Assembly: GCF_900113835.1 (NCBI RefSeq) | Contig: NZ_FOQV01000005.1 | Coordinates: forward strand, 102,796 to 166,795 | Direction of reading: 5' to 3' | Source: Allobosea sp. OK403 | Lineage (GTDB): Bacteria > Pseudomonadota > Alphaproteobacteria > Rhizobiales > Beijerinckiaceae | DNA length: 64,000 nt | In this document: piece after piece, positions 28,074 through 36,719 of the stretch | Position numbering within the stretch: position 1 is the stretch's first letter | Layout: the number at the start of each line of letters is the position of its first letter | Position numbers and translations under genes: made by a program | Notes under the pieces: generated by a model | Told to the model about the DNA's origin: nothing | The model's database searches: none | Seen by the model: the letters and a program-made list of their open reading frames with translations, nothing else

Positions 28074-28442
28074 ATGACCGCCACAAAGATTCACCTCACC
28101 CTCGCCGCCCTGATGGGCCTTGCCGGCGTGGCATTGCTGGCAGCTGCTGCCCATGTCACCGGCACGCAGAATGTTGGGACCGCCGGACAGATCCTGCTCT
28201 TCCACGCCCCTGCCGTGTTCGGCGCAACCGCAGCCCGCAAGGCCGGTTTCCTGACCGATTTCGTGGCGCGCCTGGCGATCTCTGGGCTGATCCTGGGCGC
28301 GGCCTTGTTCGCGGCCGACCTGACGCGGCGGGGCTTTTTCAACGAGGGCCTGTTCCCGCGCGCCGCGCCGATCGGCGGCTGGTTCATGTTCGGTGGCTGG
28401 CTCGGGCTGGCCGTGGCCGCAGCACTTGCGCCACGCAATTGA
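28074..28442 (+). CDS. DUF423 family membrane protein
   Basis: A 122-residue protein with four hydrophobic helices. The family pattern is the N-terminal helix with G-x-G (LAALMGLAGVALLAAAAHVT) and the C-terminal APIGGWFMFGGWLGLAVAAA. The function is unknown. It starts 3 bp after the ATPase gene, suggesting co-transcription. Confidence 0.8.
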   Translation: MTATKIHLTLAALMGLAGVALLAAAAHVTGTQNVGTAGQILLFHAPAVFGATAARKAGFLTDFVARLAISGLILGAALFAADLTRRGFFNEGLFPRAAPIGGWFMFGGWLGLAVAAALAPRN

Positions 28443-28443
28443 G

Positions 28444-28488
28444 ACCGTCGAAAACCGGTTTCCACTTTTCCGCATGATGCTCTAGAAG
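28444..28488. repeat. Dispersed repeat family B, degenerate copy
   Basis: GTCGAAAACCGGTTTCCACT followed by TTTCCGCATGATGCTCTAG is the reverse of the family B element seen at 35266-35333 and 39203-39270 (AGAGCAKGATGCGRAAAAGT then GGNANCCGGTTTTTCG). It starts right after the DUF423 stop codon. Confidence 0.6.
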
Positions 28489-28533
28489 GCGCACCGGCGC
28501 GGCTGTCTTGCGCGCGCTTGCGGAGCCTGTCCG

Positions 28534-29430
28534 ATGATCAACCCCGCCCTTCTGACACCGTCGCAATCGGCCGACCTGCTGGTCGTCGCACTGCCGCATA
28601 TGCAGCGCTACGACCAAGAGGTCGTCGTGATCAAATATGGCGGAAACGCCATGGGCGACGCCGCGACGGCGGAGGATTTCGCCGAGGACATCGTGCTGCT
28701 GGAGCAGTCGGGCGTGAAGCCCGTGGTCTGCCATGGCGGCGGGCCGCAGATCGCGCGCATGCTGACCAAGCTCGGCATCAAGTCGGAATTCAAGCAGGGC
28801 CTGCGCGTCACCGACCAGGCGACGGTCGAGATCGTCGAGATGGTCCTGGCCGGTTCGGTCAACAAGGAGATCGTCGGCTACATCTCGCGCGAGGGCGGCA
28901 AGGCGATCGGGCTGTGCGGCAAGGACGGCAACATGGTCACCGCCCGCAAGGTGACGCGCACCATCGTCGATCCGGATTCGAAGATCGAGGAAGTCCTCGA
29001 TCTCGGCTTCGTCGGCGAACCCGACAAGGTCGACACCACGGTGCTCGACGCCGTGCTGAAGGCCGAACTCATCCCCGTGCTCGCGCCGGTCTGCTCGGCG
29101 GCCGACGGCCAGACCTATAATGTCAACGCCGACACCTTCGCTGGCGCGATCGCGGGCGCGCTCAACGCCAAGCGCCTGCTGCTGTTGACCGACGTGCCTG
29201 GCGTCCTGAACAAGGACAAGGAGCTCATCCCGGAGCTGACGGTGGAGGAATGCCGCAGGTTGATCGCCGACGGCACGATCTCGGGCGGCATGATCCCGAA
29301 GATCGAGACCTGCATCTACGCGCTGGAAAAAGGCGTCGAGGCGGTCGTGATCCTCGACGGCAAGGTGCCGCATGCGGCGCTGATCGAGCTCTTCACCGAT
29401 ACCGGCTCGGGCACGATCATCCGGCGGTGA
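28534..29430 (+). CDS. argB: Acetylglutamate kinase
   Basis: A 298-residue amino acid kinase, the second step of arginine synthesis. KYGGNAMGD is the phosphate-binding start, [14 protein letters not shown] the N-acetylglutamate site and [14 protein letters not shown] the nucleotide-binding region. The N-terminal helix extension fits hexameric, arginine-inhibited enzymes. argD, argF and argE lie about 30 kb away in this window, so the pathway is dispersed. Confidence 0.96.
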   Translation: MINPALLTPSQSADLLVVALPHMQRYDQEVVVIKYGGNAMGDAATAEDFAEDIVLLEQSGVKPVVCHGGGPQIARMLTKLGIKSEFKQGLRVTDQATVEIVEMVLAGSVNKEIVGYISREGGKAIGLCGKDGNMVTARKVTRTIVDPDSKIEEVLDLGFVGEPDKVDTTVLDAVLKAELIPVLAPVCSAADGQTYNVNADTFAGAIAGALNAKRLLLLTDVPGVLNKDKELIPELTVEECRRLIADGTISGGMIPKIETCIYALEKGVEAVVILDGKVPHAALIELFTDTGSGTIIRR

Positions 29431-29445
29431 GCTCTGCTTCATAGG

Positions 29446-29670
29446 GCGCGGGGAACCCTCTCCAATCCAAGTCGGATGTTTCCGACTTGGATCACGGTTT
29501 ATGCCAATCTCGGGCAAGCCCGAGATTGGTGGGAGAGGGCAGGGTGAGGGCCGGACGCTGCAGGATGAGGCTGGCGATATCCGCTGCGCCAGTTCGGGTG
29601 TAGGGAGCCCTAACTATTTCGGGCCTGCCCTCACCCCTACCCATCTCCCACACGGGAGAGGGGATCCCGC
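29446..29670. repeat. Dispersed repeat family A, copy 2, with two hairpins
   Basis: The stretch opens with CGCGGGGAACCCTCTCC and ends with ATCTCCCACACGGGAGAGGG, so its ends are inverted. Inside are two hairpins: ATCCAAGTCGGA...TCCGACTTGGAT (12-bp stem) and CCAATCTCGGGC-AA-GCCCGAGATTGG (12-bp stem, 2-nt gap). It fills most of the 333-bp gap between argB and the HAD gene. The rest of the gap holds nothing I recognise. Confidence 0.75.
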
Positions 29671-29763
29671 GGGTCGCTCGGCAGAGCCGTTGCAGCCCGG
29701 TCGAAATAACTTCGCAAGAGTCTTGCATGTCATGATGACGTCGCCACATGACATGCCCCAGCC

Positions 29764-30504
29764 ATGAACCAGAACACGACATTCACCGCCGCGACCCCGC
29801 TCCCCCCCGAGCCGCAGGCCTTCGCGCATGTCGACCACTGGGTCTTCGACCTCGACAACACGCTGTATTCGCACGAAGCGAAGGTCTGGCCGCAGGTCAA
29901 CGAGCGGATCACGTTGTTCCTGCTCGAACTCTTCGGCCTCGACGGCCTGTCGTCGCATGCGCTGCGCCGCTACTATTACGAGCGCTACGGCACGACCCTG
30001 AAGGGGCTGATGGAGGAGCATGACGTCGATCCTGACGACTTCCTTGATTTCGCCCACCAGATCGACCTGACCCTGCTCGATCCCGATCCGGCGCTGGGGG
30101 ATGCGATCGCGGCCTTGCCCGGGCGCAAGCTGATCTTGACCAACGGCTCGCGCGGCCATGCCGAGAACGTCGCCGGCAAGCTTGGCATCCTGCATCATTT
30201 CGAGGACATCTTCGATATCGTCCAGGCCGGCTTCCTGCCCAAGCCCGAGCGGGCGACCTATGAGAACTTCCTCGCCAAGCATGCGGTTGACCCCGGGCGG
30301 GCCGCGATGTTCGAGGATATCGAGAAGAACCTCATCGTTCCCAGCGCGCTGGGCATGAAGACCGTGCTGATCATTCCGCGCACGCCCGATCCTTTCCGCG
30401 AGGTCTGGGAGCAGACCGCAATCGAGGCGGGACATGTGCACTATGTCACGGACGACCTGACCCGCTTCCTTGTGCCGCTGGGGAGACCCCGCCAGGCCGG
30501 CTGA
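29764..30504 (+). CDS. HAD-superfamily pyrimidine 5'-nucleotidase
   Basis: A 246-residue HAD hydrolase of the SDT1/pyrimidine nucleotidase type. Motif I is VFDLDNTLYS (catalytic Asp pair), motif II is KLILTNGSRGH and motif III/IV is PGRAAMFEDIEKNLIVPSAL. The cap inserts after motif I. It would dephosphorylate pyrimidine nucleoside monophosphates. The ATG is taken from the alignment to the family start. It is a single gene followed by the metZ regulatory gap. Confidence 0.85.
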   Translation: MNQNTTFTAATPLPPEPQAFAHVDHWVFDLDNTLYSHEAKVWPQVNERITLFLLELFGLDGLSSHALRRYYYERYGTTLKGLMEEHDVDPDDFLDFAHQIDLTLLDPDPALGDAIAALPGRKLILTNGSRGHAENVAGKLGILHHFEDIFDIVQAGFLPKPERATYENFLAKHAVDPGRAAMFEDIEKNLIVPSALGMKTVLIIPRTPDPFREVWEQTAIEAGHVHYVTDDLTRFLVPLGRPRQAG

Positions 30505-30545
30505 AGCGCTGACTCGGACGCAGTCACGTTCCCCTCAGAGGAAAA

Positions 30546-30608
30546 ATCGTTCGTCTTTACGAACGATCGCGAAGCTGATATTCCCCGTATCCGTTATAAC
30601 GAACGGTC
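30546..30608. promoter_or_regulatory. Operator-like palindrome plus repeat half-site upstream of metZ
   Basis: ATCGTTCGT (30546-30554) and ACGAACGAT (30559-30567) form a perfect 9-bp inverted repeat with a 4-bp centre. A third half-site ACGAACGGTC lies at 30599-30608, just before the ribosome-binding site. I take this as a binding site for a methionine-pathway regulator. The regulator itself is not in the window. Confidence 0.5.
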
Positions 30609-30620
30609 GGAGTGTCGGTG

Positions 30621-31817
30621 ATGTCAGGTTCAGAAGGCGGTGCGGCGAGCCTGCACCCCGAAACGCGGCTGGTCCATGCCGGCACCTTGCGCTCGCAGTT
30701 CGGCGAGACCTCCGAGGCGCTGTTCCTGACGCAGGGTCATGTCTATGACAGCGCGGAGCAATGCGAGGCGCGCTTCCTGAACAAGGATCCGGGCTTCCAA
30801 TATGCCCGCTTCTCCAATCCGACCGTGACCATGCTGGAGCAGCGCATGGCCGCTTTTGAAGGCGCCGAGGCCTGCCGCGCCACCGCGACAGGCATGGCTG
30901 CGGTCACCGCCGCGGTGATGGGGCTCGTGCGCGCCGGTGACCATGTCGTGGCGGCGCAGGCGCTGTTTGGCTCTTGTCGTTATGTCGTCGAGGAGCATCT
31001 GCCACGTTACGGCGTCGCCTCGACGCTGGTGAATGGGCCCGACATCGAGGCCTGGCGCAAGGCGGTCAGGCCCAACACCAAGGTGTTCTTCCTCGAGAGT
31101 CCGTCCAATCCGACGCTGGAGGTGATCGACATCGCGGCTGTGGCCGCGATCGCCAAGGAAGTCGGCGCCAGGCTCGTCGTCGACAACGTCTTCGCGACGC
31201 CGCTCTTCCAGCGGCCGCTGGAGCTGGGCGCGGACATCGTGGTCTATTCCGCCACCAAGCATATCGACGGCCAGGGACGCTGTCTCGGCGGGCTGCTGCT
31301 CGCCTCCGAAGAGCTCATCCAGACCGAGATCCAGACCTATCTGCGCCAGACCGGCCCGGCGATGTCGCCCTTCAACGCCTGGGTGATGCTGAAGGCGCTG
31401 GAGACCCTGCCGCTGCGTGTGCGGAGGCAGGCGCAGAGCGCGGCTGTCATCGCCGACTGGCTGGCCGGCCAGGAGAAGCTGTCCAAGGTCATCTTCCCCG
31501 GCCACAAGAACCATCCCCAGGCCGCGACCATCGCCAAGCAGATGAGCGGCCCCTCGACGCTGATCGCCTTCGAGGTCGCCAGCGGCAAGGACGCGGCCTT
31601 CCGCCTGCTCAATGCGATGAAGCTGATCCGCATCTCCAACAATCTCGGCGACGCCAAGAGCCTGATCGTCCATCCCGCCACGACGACGCATCAACGCTTC
31701 ACGCCCGAGGTGCGGGCGTCGATGGGTGTGACCGATGGGATGATCCGGCTCTCGATCGGGCTCGAGCATCCCGACGACCTGATCGCGGATATCAAGCAGG
31801 CGCTGGCGACGGTCTGA
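30621..31817 (+). CDS. metZ: O-succinylhomoserine sulfhydrylase
   Basis: About 398 residues of the Cys/Met-metabolism PLP family. RFSNPTVTMLEQRMA is the N-terminal signature, SATKHIDGQGRCLGG holds the PLP Lys, and PSTLIAFEV and MIRLSIGLEHPDDL are C-terminal hallmarks. MetZ adds sulfide to O-succinylhomoserine to give homocysteine. ATG 30621 has GGAG 8 bp upstream. The gap upstream carries an operator-like palindrome. Cystathionine γ-synthase is the main alternative, but the sequence pattern is MetZ-like. Confidence 0.9.
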   Translation: MSGSEGGAASLHPETRLVHAGTLRSQFGETSEALFLTQGHVYDSAEQCEARFLNKDPGFQYARFSNPTVTMLEQRMAAFEGAEACRATATGMAAVTAAVMGLVRAGDHVVAAQALFGSCRYVVEEHLPRYGVASTLVNGPDIEAWRKAVRPNTKVFFLESPSNPTLEVIDIAAVAAIAKEVGARLVVDNVFATPLFQRPLELGADIVVYSATKHIDGQGRCLGGLLLASEELIQTEIQTYLRQTGPAMSPFNAWVMLKALETLPLRVRRQAQSAAVIADWLAGQEKLSKVIFPGHKNHPQAATIAKQMSGPSTLIAFEVASGKDAAFRLLNAMKLIRISNNLGDAKSLIVHPATTTHQRFTPEVRASMGVTDGMIRLSIGLEHPDDLIADIKQALATV

Positions 31818-31826
31818 GGCCAATCT

Positions 31827-31908
31827 CGTCATTGCGAGCGTAGCGAAGCAATCCAGAGGCGGCAGCGCTCTACGCCTCCTGGATTGCTTCGCTACGCTCG
31901 CAATGACG
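31827..31908. repeat. Dispersed repeat family D: long perfect inverted repeat between metZ and hemA
   Basis: Two 30-bp arms (31827-31856 and 31879-31908) are perfect reverse complements. The left one begins CGTCATTGCGAGCGTAGCGA and ends GCAATCCAG, with a 22-bp centre. A related copy lies at 40332-40421. It sits between convergent metZ and hemA and could act as a bidirectional transcription barrier, which is inference. Confidence 0.85.
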
Positions 31909-31914
31909 TTGAGC

Positions 31915-33126
31915 TCACGCCGCGCGCTTCAACCCGACCTGGCTCCAGATCGCCGTTAACGCACCGACAAGATGGTCGATATCGGCATCGGAATGCATCG
32001 GCGAGGGCGTGATGCGCAGGCGCTCCGTGCCGCGCGGCACGGTCGGGTAATTGATCGGCTGGACATAGACGTCGAAGCGCTCGAGCAATTCGTCGCTGAT
32101 CCGCTTGCACAGCACGGCGTCGCCCACCATCACCGGCACGATATGGCTGGGATTGGGCAGATGCGGGATGCCGACAGTGTCGAGCCGGGCGCGCAGCGCG
32201 GCGACGCGGTCCTGCTGGCCCTGGCGCTCGGCCTGGCTCCGCTTGAGGTGGCGGATCGACGCCAGCGCACCGGCCGCCAATGCCGGCGGCAATGAGGTCG
32301 AGAAGATGAAGCCCGAGGCGAAGCTGCGGATGAAGTCGCAGGTCGCGGCGGAAGCGGCGATATAGCCGCCCATGATGCCGAACCCCTTGGCAAGCGTGCC
32401 CTCGATCACGGTCAGGCGATGGCTCAAGCTCTCACGCTCGCTGACGCCGCCGCCGCGCGGGCCATAGAGCCCGACCGCGTGGACCTCGTCGATATAGGTC
32501 ATGGCGCCGAACTCGTCGGCGATGTCGCAGAAGGCGGCGATGGGCGCGATGTCGCCATCCATCGAATAGACCGACTCGAAGGCGATCAGCTTGGGCCGAC
32601 CAGGGTCGATCGTCTTCAGCTTGCGGCGCAGATCCTCGGGATCGTTATGGGCGAAGACGTGCTTCTCGGCGCGCGAATGGCGGATGCCCTCGATCATCGA
32701 GGCGTGGTTCAGCGCGTCGGTAAGGACCACGCAACCGGGAATGCGCGAGGCGAGCGTCGAGAGCGAAGCCCAGTTCGACATATAGCCGGAGTTGAACAGC
32801 AGGGCCGATTCCTTGCCGTGCAGATCGGCAAGCTCGCGCTCCAGCAGCACATGATGGTGGTTGGTGCCGGCGATGTTGCGCGTGCCGCCGGCGCCCGCGC
32901 CGCAGCCATCGAGCGCGCCATGCATCGCGGCGAGCACATCGGGATGCTGGCCCATGCCGAGATAGTCGTTCGAGCACCAGACGGTGACGTCGCGCGGGCC
33001 CTGCGCGCCGTGATAGGTCGCGCGCGGAAAATGGCCGGCATGGCGTTCGAGATCGGCGAAGACCCGGTAGCGGCCTTCCCTGTGGAGCCCGTCGAGCTCC
33101 GCGCGGAAGAAGTTCTCGTAGTCCAT
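31915..33126 (-). CDS. hemA: 5-aminolevulinate synthase
   Basis: A 403-residue PLP enzyme of the α-oxoamine synthase family that condenses glycine with succinyl-CoA, the C4 haem route of Alphaproteobacteria. [33 protein letters not shown] and [18 protein letters not shown] are diagnostic. The PLP Lys lies in [16 protein letters not shown]. The C-terminus has the typical [14 protein letters not shown]. The length is normal. The first 90 bp upstream are gene-free. Confidence 0.96.
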   Translation of the reverse strand: MDYENFFRAELDGLHREGRYRVFADLERHAGHFPRATYHGAQGPRDVTVWCSNDYLGMGQHPDVLAAMHGALDGCGAGAGGTRNIAGTNHHHVLLERELADLHGKESALLFNSGYMSNWASLSTLASRIPGCVVLTDALNHASMIEGIRHSRAEKHVFAHNDPEDLRRKLKTIDPGRPKLIAFESVYSMDGDIAPIAAFCDIADEFGAMTYIDEVHAVGLYGPRGGGVSERESLSHRLTVIEGTLAKGFGIMGGYIAASAATCDFIRSFASGFIFSTSLPPALAAGALASIRHLKRSQAERQGQQDRVAALRARLDTVGIPHLPNPSHIVPVMVGDAVLCKRISDELLERFDVYVQPINYPTVPRGTERLRITPSPMHSDADIDHLVGALTAIWSQVGLKRAA

Positions 33127-33216
33127 CGGAAGCCTCCTGACGGCCTACCTCCTACGCAAACCGGCGCAAGCGGGAAATGGCACGCGGTGTCGCGGGGGAA
33201 ATGCCCCGATCGCGCC

Positions 33217-34476
33217 TCAAGCCTCCCGGCGCGCGAGATCCAGCAGCGTCTCCAATAGCACACGGATCGCGATACCGGCATCGGCCTCGGTCATGTTCTC
33301 CAGCGGCGAATGGCTGATGCCCTTCTCGTTGCGGACGAACAGCATCGCAGCCGGGCAGAGTTTCGCCATCGTCATGGCGTCATGACCGGCCCCAGATGGC
33401 AACCGTCGTGCGTTCAGATTCGCGCCCGTGCGGGCAATGCCTGCCGCAAATGCCTCCTGCAGCCTCTCGTCCATCGGCACGGCCTCGGCCTTGGCGTAGG
33501 GCGTCAGCGTCATCGTCACGCCCCGGCGCGCCGCGATCTCGGCGAAGCGGGCGCAGATATCGGCCTCCATGGCCGCGAGCGTCTCGTTCGAGGGGCTGCG
33601 GAAATCGATCGTGAAATCGACGGCTCCGGGAACGACATTGGTGGCGCCGGGGTCGGGCCGCAATGCGCCCACCGTGCCGACCGCCTGGTCATGGGCGGCG
33701 GCGATCGCTTCCAGCGCCAGCACCATCTCGGCGCTGGCGGCAAGCGCGTCCTTGCGCAGGCTCATCGGCACCGTGCCGGCATGGCCGGCCTCGCCGGTGA
33801 CGCGGATGCGCGCGCGGCTTTGCGCGTTGATCGCGGTGACGATGCCGACCGCCTCGTTCTGCGCCTCGAGCACCGGGCCCTGCTCGATATGGACCTCGAG
33901 ATAGGCCTTCACCGAGCCGGGCTTGCGAGCCAGTTTGGCGACGGCGGAGGGATCGCCGCCGAAGGCGACGAGCGCGTCGGCGAGCCGCGTTCCATCGGAA
34001 TCGCGCGCCTCGAGCGAGGCTGGATCATGATCGCCGGCGAGCGCCGAAGAGGTCGAGAGATGGGTGGGGAAGCGGACATTCTCTTCATCGCCGAAGGCCA
34101 CGACCTCCAGCGCGAAGGGCAGGACGACGCCTGCATCCCGCAAGGCCTGCGCCGCCAGGATGCCGGCGACGACGCCGAGATTGCCGTCGAAGCGCCCGCC
34201 ATCCTTCACCGTGTCGATATGCGAGCCGATCATCACCGCCGGCAGGCCGGGCGTCGCGCCCTCGCGCCGGCCCTGCACGGAGCCGGCGGCGTCGATGAAG
34301 GCGGTCAGCCCGGCCACCTCCATGGCGCCCTTGGTCCACTCGGCCGCCTGCCTGTGCGCCGGCGAGAGATAAAGCCGCGTCAGCTTGCCCGGCTCATCGG
34401 TGAAACGGTTGAGGCCGGCAAGCGCAGCGAAGGCGCGCGCGCCGAGCACGGCGGCGGAGGGAAGCATCTGAGTCAT
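33217..34476 (-). CDS. M20-family Zn-dependent amidohydrolase (allantoate / N-carbamoyl-amino-acid hydrolase type)
   Basis: A 419-residue dinuclear-zinc hydrolase. Metal ligands are visible in MIGSHIDTVKDGGRFDGNLG, VVAFGDEENVRFP and YLEVHIEQGP. LPSGAGHDAMTMA supplies a late active-site His. HIEQGPVLE and the DEE motif separate the HyuC/AllC group from ordinary M20 peptidases. The substrate could be allantoate, ureidoglycine or an N-carbamoyl amino acid. It lies 10 bp downstream of an SDR gene in the same direction. Confidence 0.85.
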   Translation of the reverse strand: MTQMLPSAAVLGARAFAALAGLNRFTDEPGKLTRLYLSPAHRQAAEWTKGAMEVAGLTAFIDAAGSVQGRREGATPGLPAVMIGSHIDTVKDGGRFDGNLGVVAGILAAQALRDAGVVLPFALEVVAFGDEENVRFPTHLSTSSALAGDHDPASLEARDSDGTRLADALVAFGGDPSAVAKLARKPGSVKAYLEVHIEQGPVLEAQNEAVGIVTAINAQSRARIRVTGEAGHAGTVPMSLRKDALAASAEMVLALEAIAAAHDQAVGTVGALRPDPGATNVVPGAVDFTIDFRSPSNETLAAMEADICARFAEIAARRGVTMTLTPYAKAEAVPMDERLQEAFAAGIARTGANLNARRLPSGAGHDAMTMAKLCPAAMLFVRNEKGISHSPLENMTEADAGIAIRVLLETLLDLARREA

Positions 34477-34486
34477 GTCATCAAGC

Positions 34487-35233
34487 TTAGTAAGTCGCCC
34501 GGCCGCCCGAAAGGTCGAAAACGCCGCCGGTGGTGAAGCTGTTCTCGGCCGAGGCGAGGAAGGCGACCATCGAGGCGACCTCGTCGGGCAGCAGGAAGCG
34601 CCCGCGCGGGATCTTGGCGAGCATGTAGCCGATATGCTCCTCGCTCATCTGGTCGAAGATGCGGGTGCGGGCAGCGGCCGGGGTGATGCAGTTCACCGCG
34701 ATGTCCTGCGTCGCCAATTCCTTGCCGAGCGACTTCGTCAGCGCGATCACCGCCGCCTTCGAGGCGGAATAGGCCGAGGCGTTGGGATTGCCTTCCTTGC
34801 CGGCGATCGAGGCGACCAGGACGAGGCGGCCGTAATTGCGTTTGATCATCCCCGGGATCACCGCCTGGCAGCAATGCAGCGTGCCGTCGACATTGAGGCG
34901 CATGACCCGCGCCCATTCCTCCAGCGGGTATTCCCAGGTCTTGAGGTTGGGGCCGGCGATGCCGGCGCTGGTGACGAGGATGTCGACGCTGCCATGTCTG
35001 GCCTCGAGCGCGTCGCTCGCTGCCTTCACGGCGGCCGCATCCGTCACGTCGATGGCGAGGCCCGTCGCCTCGCTGCCGATCTCGGTCGCGGCCTTGCGCG
35101 CGAGATCGCCATCGAGATCCCAGATCGCGACCTTGGCGCCGCTGGCGGCGAAACGCTCGGCGACGGCGCGGCCGATGCCCTGGGCTCCGCCGGTGACGAT
35201 GGCGACGCGGTTCTTTAAATCGATTTGATTCAT
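34487..35233 (-). CDS. SDR-family NAD(P)-dependent oxidoreductase
   Basis: A 248-residue classical short-chain dehydrogenase. The cofactor motif is VTGGAQGIGRAVAERF (TGxxxGxG), Asp in AIWDLDGD suggests NAD(H), and the catalytic Ser is in VASIAG with YSASK as the Tyr/Lys pair. It most resembles 3-oxoacyl reductase or sugar dehydrogenase types. The substrate is undefined. It is transcribed ahead of the amidohydrolase. Confidence 0.85.
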   Translation of the reverse strand: MNQIDLKNRVAIVTGGAQGIGRAVAERFAASGAKVAIWDLDGDLARKAATEIGSEATGLAIDVTDAAAVKAASDALEARHGSVDILVTSAGIAGPNLKTWEYPLEEWARVMRLNVDGTLHCCQAVIPGMIKRNYGRLVLVASIAGKEGNPNASAYSASKAAVIALTKSLGKELATQDIAVNCITPAAARTRIFDQMSEEHIGYMLAKIPRGRFLLPDEVASMVAFLASAENSFTTGGVFDLSGGRATY

Positions 35234-35265
35234 CTTCGGCCCCTGGCTCGGTGGTGCCGCAACCT

Positions 35266-35333
35266 AGAGCAGGATGCGAAAAAGTGGGAACCGGTTTTTC
35301 GCATTGATCCCGCTCTCGCTCTTAGACGAGAGC
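35266..35333. repeat. Dispersed repeat family B, full copy
   Basis: The AGAGCAGGATGCGAAAAAGT - GGGAACCGGTTTTTCGCA - TTGATCCCGCTCT pattern forms nested stems (GCGAAAAA with TTTTTCGC; AGAGC with GCTCT). A second short inverted part CTCGCTCTTAGACGAGAG follows. It begins 32 bp upstream of the SDR start. A near-identical copy is at 39203-39270. Confidence 0.8.
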
Positions 35334-35442
35334 CATCCGGCTCGCCTGCATGACTGCCGCGGCTTGTGAACCCGTCCCGACGTAAGGACCCGCGCGCAGG
35401 AGGTGCGGGTTCGGCAGCAACAGGGACGGCGGTTGGAACAGA

Positions 35443-35520
35443 TGCGTTCTCGAGCGAAGCAGGTCGCGTGACGAAGATGCGTCAAAACAAAAGGGCTGGT
35501 GTTGAGCGATCCGATTGGAT
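35443..35520. repeat. Dispersed repeat family C, shortened copy
   Basis: TGCGTTCTCGAGCGAAGCAG, then GCGTGACGAAGATGCGTCAA and AACAAAAGGGCT, match family C copies at 53673-53727 and 57092-57157 with an internal deletion. It lies in the 664-bp gene-free stretch 35234-35897. Beyond the two repeats that stretch is more AT-rich, with short frames only, and I see no gene or RNA in it. Confidence 0.6.
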
Positions 35521-35897
35521 CGGAAACGGCTCGAGAGGAGCGAGCCGGGAACGCGCCGCCAGCTGCGGCACGTTCAGCTGGGCCGCGTTAAGATTGGATA
35601 CCAACTGATAGATTTCAGTAACCATACCAGCAATCGCCGAGCGGCCAGGCCGCCGTGCCAAACTGAAGCGCACAACTCGGAAAGGTTAGGTTTTTCAACG
35701 CCTAGTTGTAATCACGTGAGTAACGTAGCGACAACGTGCCGGATCGAAACAGAACTTCGATTTGCGGCGCTTTTCAATTAACCCGGACGCTACAATTGCA
35801 GGAAGAAGCCGTTCACCCTCCCGCTGGGTTCAACTTGACCCATCGCCCCCATCGGCGCTGACGTAAGCTCCAGTTCCATCGAGCAAGACGTGAACCC

Positions 35898-36704
35898 GTG
35901 TCCGCCACCCTGTCCCTCCATCTCGCGACCCAAGCGGACGCTCCGGCCAAGCCGGGCTTCGCCACGCGCGATATCGGCGGCATCGGGATCGCGGTGCTGA
36001 CGCGCCCCGCTGCGCTTGCGGAAGTCGACGACGCGATGGTCAACCAGCGGCATCTCAAACTTGCCTTCTGCAACGCCAATCTCGTCAACCTGGCGGCGCA
36101 TGACGAGGCGCTGCGCCGCGATTTGGCCGGCTTCCTGGTCCTCGCCGACGGGATCGGCGTCGATCTCGGCGGTTGGCTGCTGCATGGCACCGGCTTCCCG
36201 GCCAATCTCAACGGCACGGACTTCATCCCCGGCTTGCTCGCGACGGGAAAGCGGCGTCTGCGCGTCGCCCTGCTCGGCGGGCGCCCCGGAATCGCCGCTC
36301 GCGCCTCCGTGCGCCTGTCCCTGCAATATCCCGAGCATCGCTTCAGCGTGCTCAGCCATGGCTATTTCGCTCCCAGCGAGGAGGCCGCGCTACTGGCGAA
36401 GCTGGAGGCCACGCCGCCGGATCTGCTTCTGGTCGCCTTGGGCAATCCACGGCAGGAACGCTGGATCTCGCAGAAGCTGGGACCGCAGCATTGTTCGGTC
36501 GCGGCCGGTGTCGGCGCCCTGTTCGATTTCCTGGCCGGCGAGGTTCCGCGCGCACCCGAGGCGTTCCGCCAATTGAGGCTGGAATGGCTCTTCCGACTCT
36601 GGCTGGAACCCAGCCGGCTCTGGCGCCGTTATGTGCTCGGCAATCCGGTCTTTGTCCTGCGCATGCTGCGTGCCCGGTTGTTCGAGCGTCGATCCCCGCG
36701 ATGA
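35898..36704 (+). CDS. WecG/TagA/CpsF-family glycosyltransferase
   Basis: A 268-residue protein of glycosyltransferase family GT26. LADGIGVDLGGWLLHG contains the conserved Asp-Gly region. NLNGTDFIPGLL, RVALLGGRPGIAARA and LLLVALGNPRQERWISQKLG are the other signatures. Relatives transfer N-acetylmannosamine(uronic acid) to lipid carriers in surface polysaccharide synthesis. Start is GTG 35898. No other polysaccharide gene is adjacent, so it stands alone. Confidence 0.88.
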   Translation: MSATLSLHLATQADAPAKPGFATRDIGGIGIAVLTRPAALAEVDDAMVNQRHLKLAFCNANLVNLAAHDEALRRDLAGFLVLADGIGVDLGGWLLHGTGFPANLNGTDFIPGLLATGKRRLRVALLGGRPGIAARASVRLSLQYPEHRFSVLSHGYFAPSEEAALLAKLEATPPDLLLVALGNPRQERWISQKLGPQHCSVAAGVGALFDFLAGEVPRAPEAFRQLRLEWLFRLWLEPSRLWRRYVLGNPVFVLRMLRARLFERRSPR

Positions 36705-36719
36705 AACCGTAGCTATTCG

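Noticed and set aside
30505..30620. Possible SAM-II riboswitch upstream of metZ
   Set aside because: The conserved pseudoknot core, including GATAAA and GCTAAA-like segments, is not present. The palindromes fit a protein operator better.
35515..35781. Possible 88-codon gene in the 35.2-35.9 kb gap
   Set aside because: It lies partly on a family C repeat, has no ribosome-binding site and no recognisable motif.
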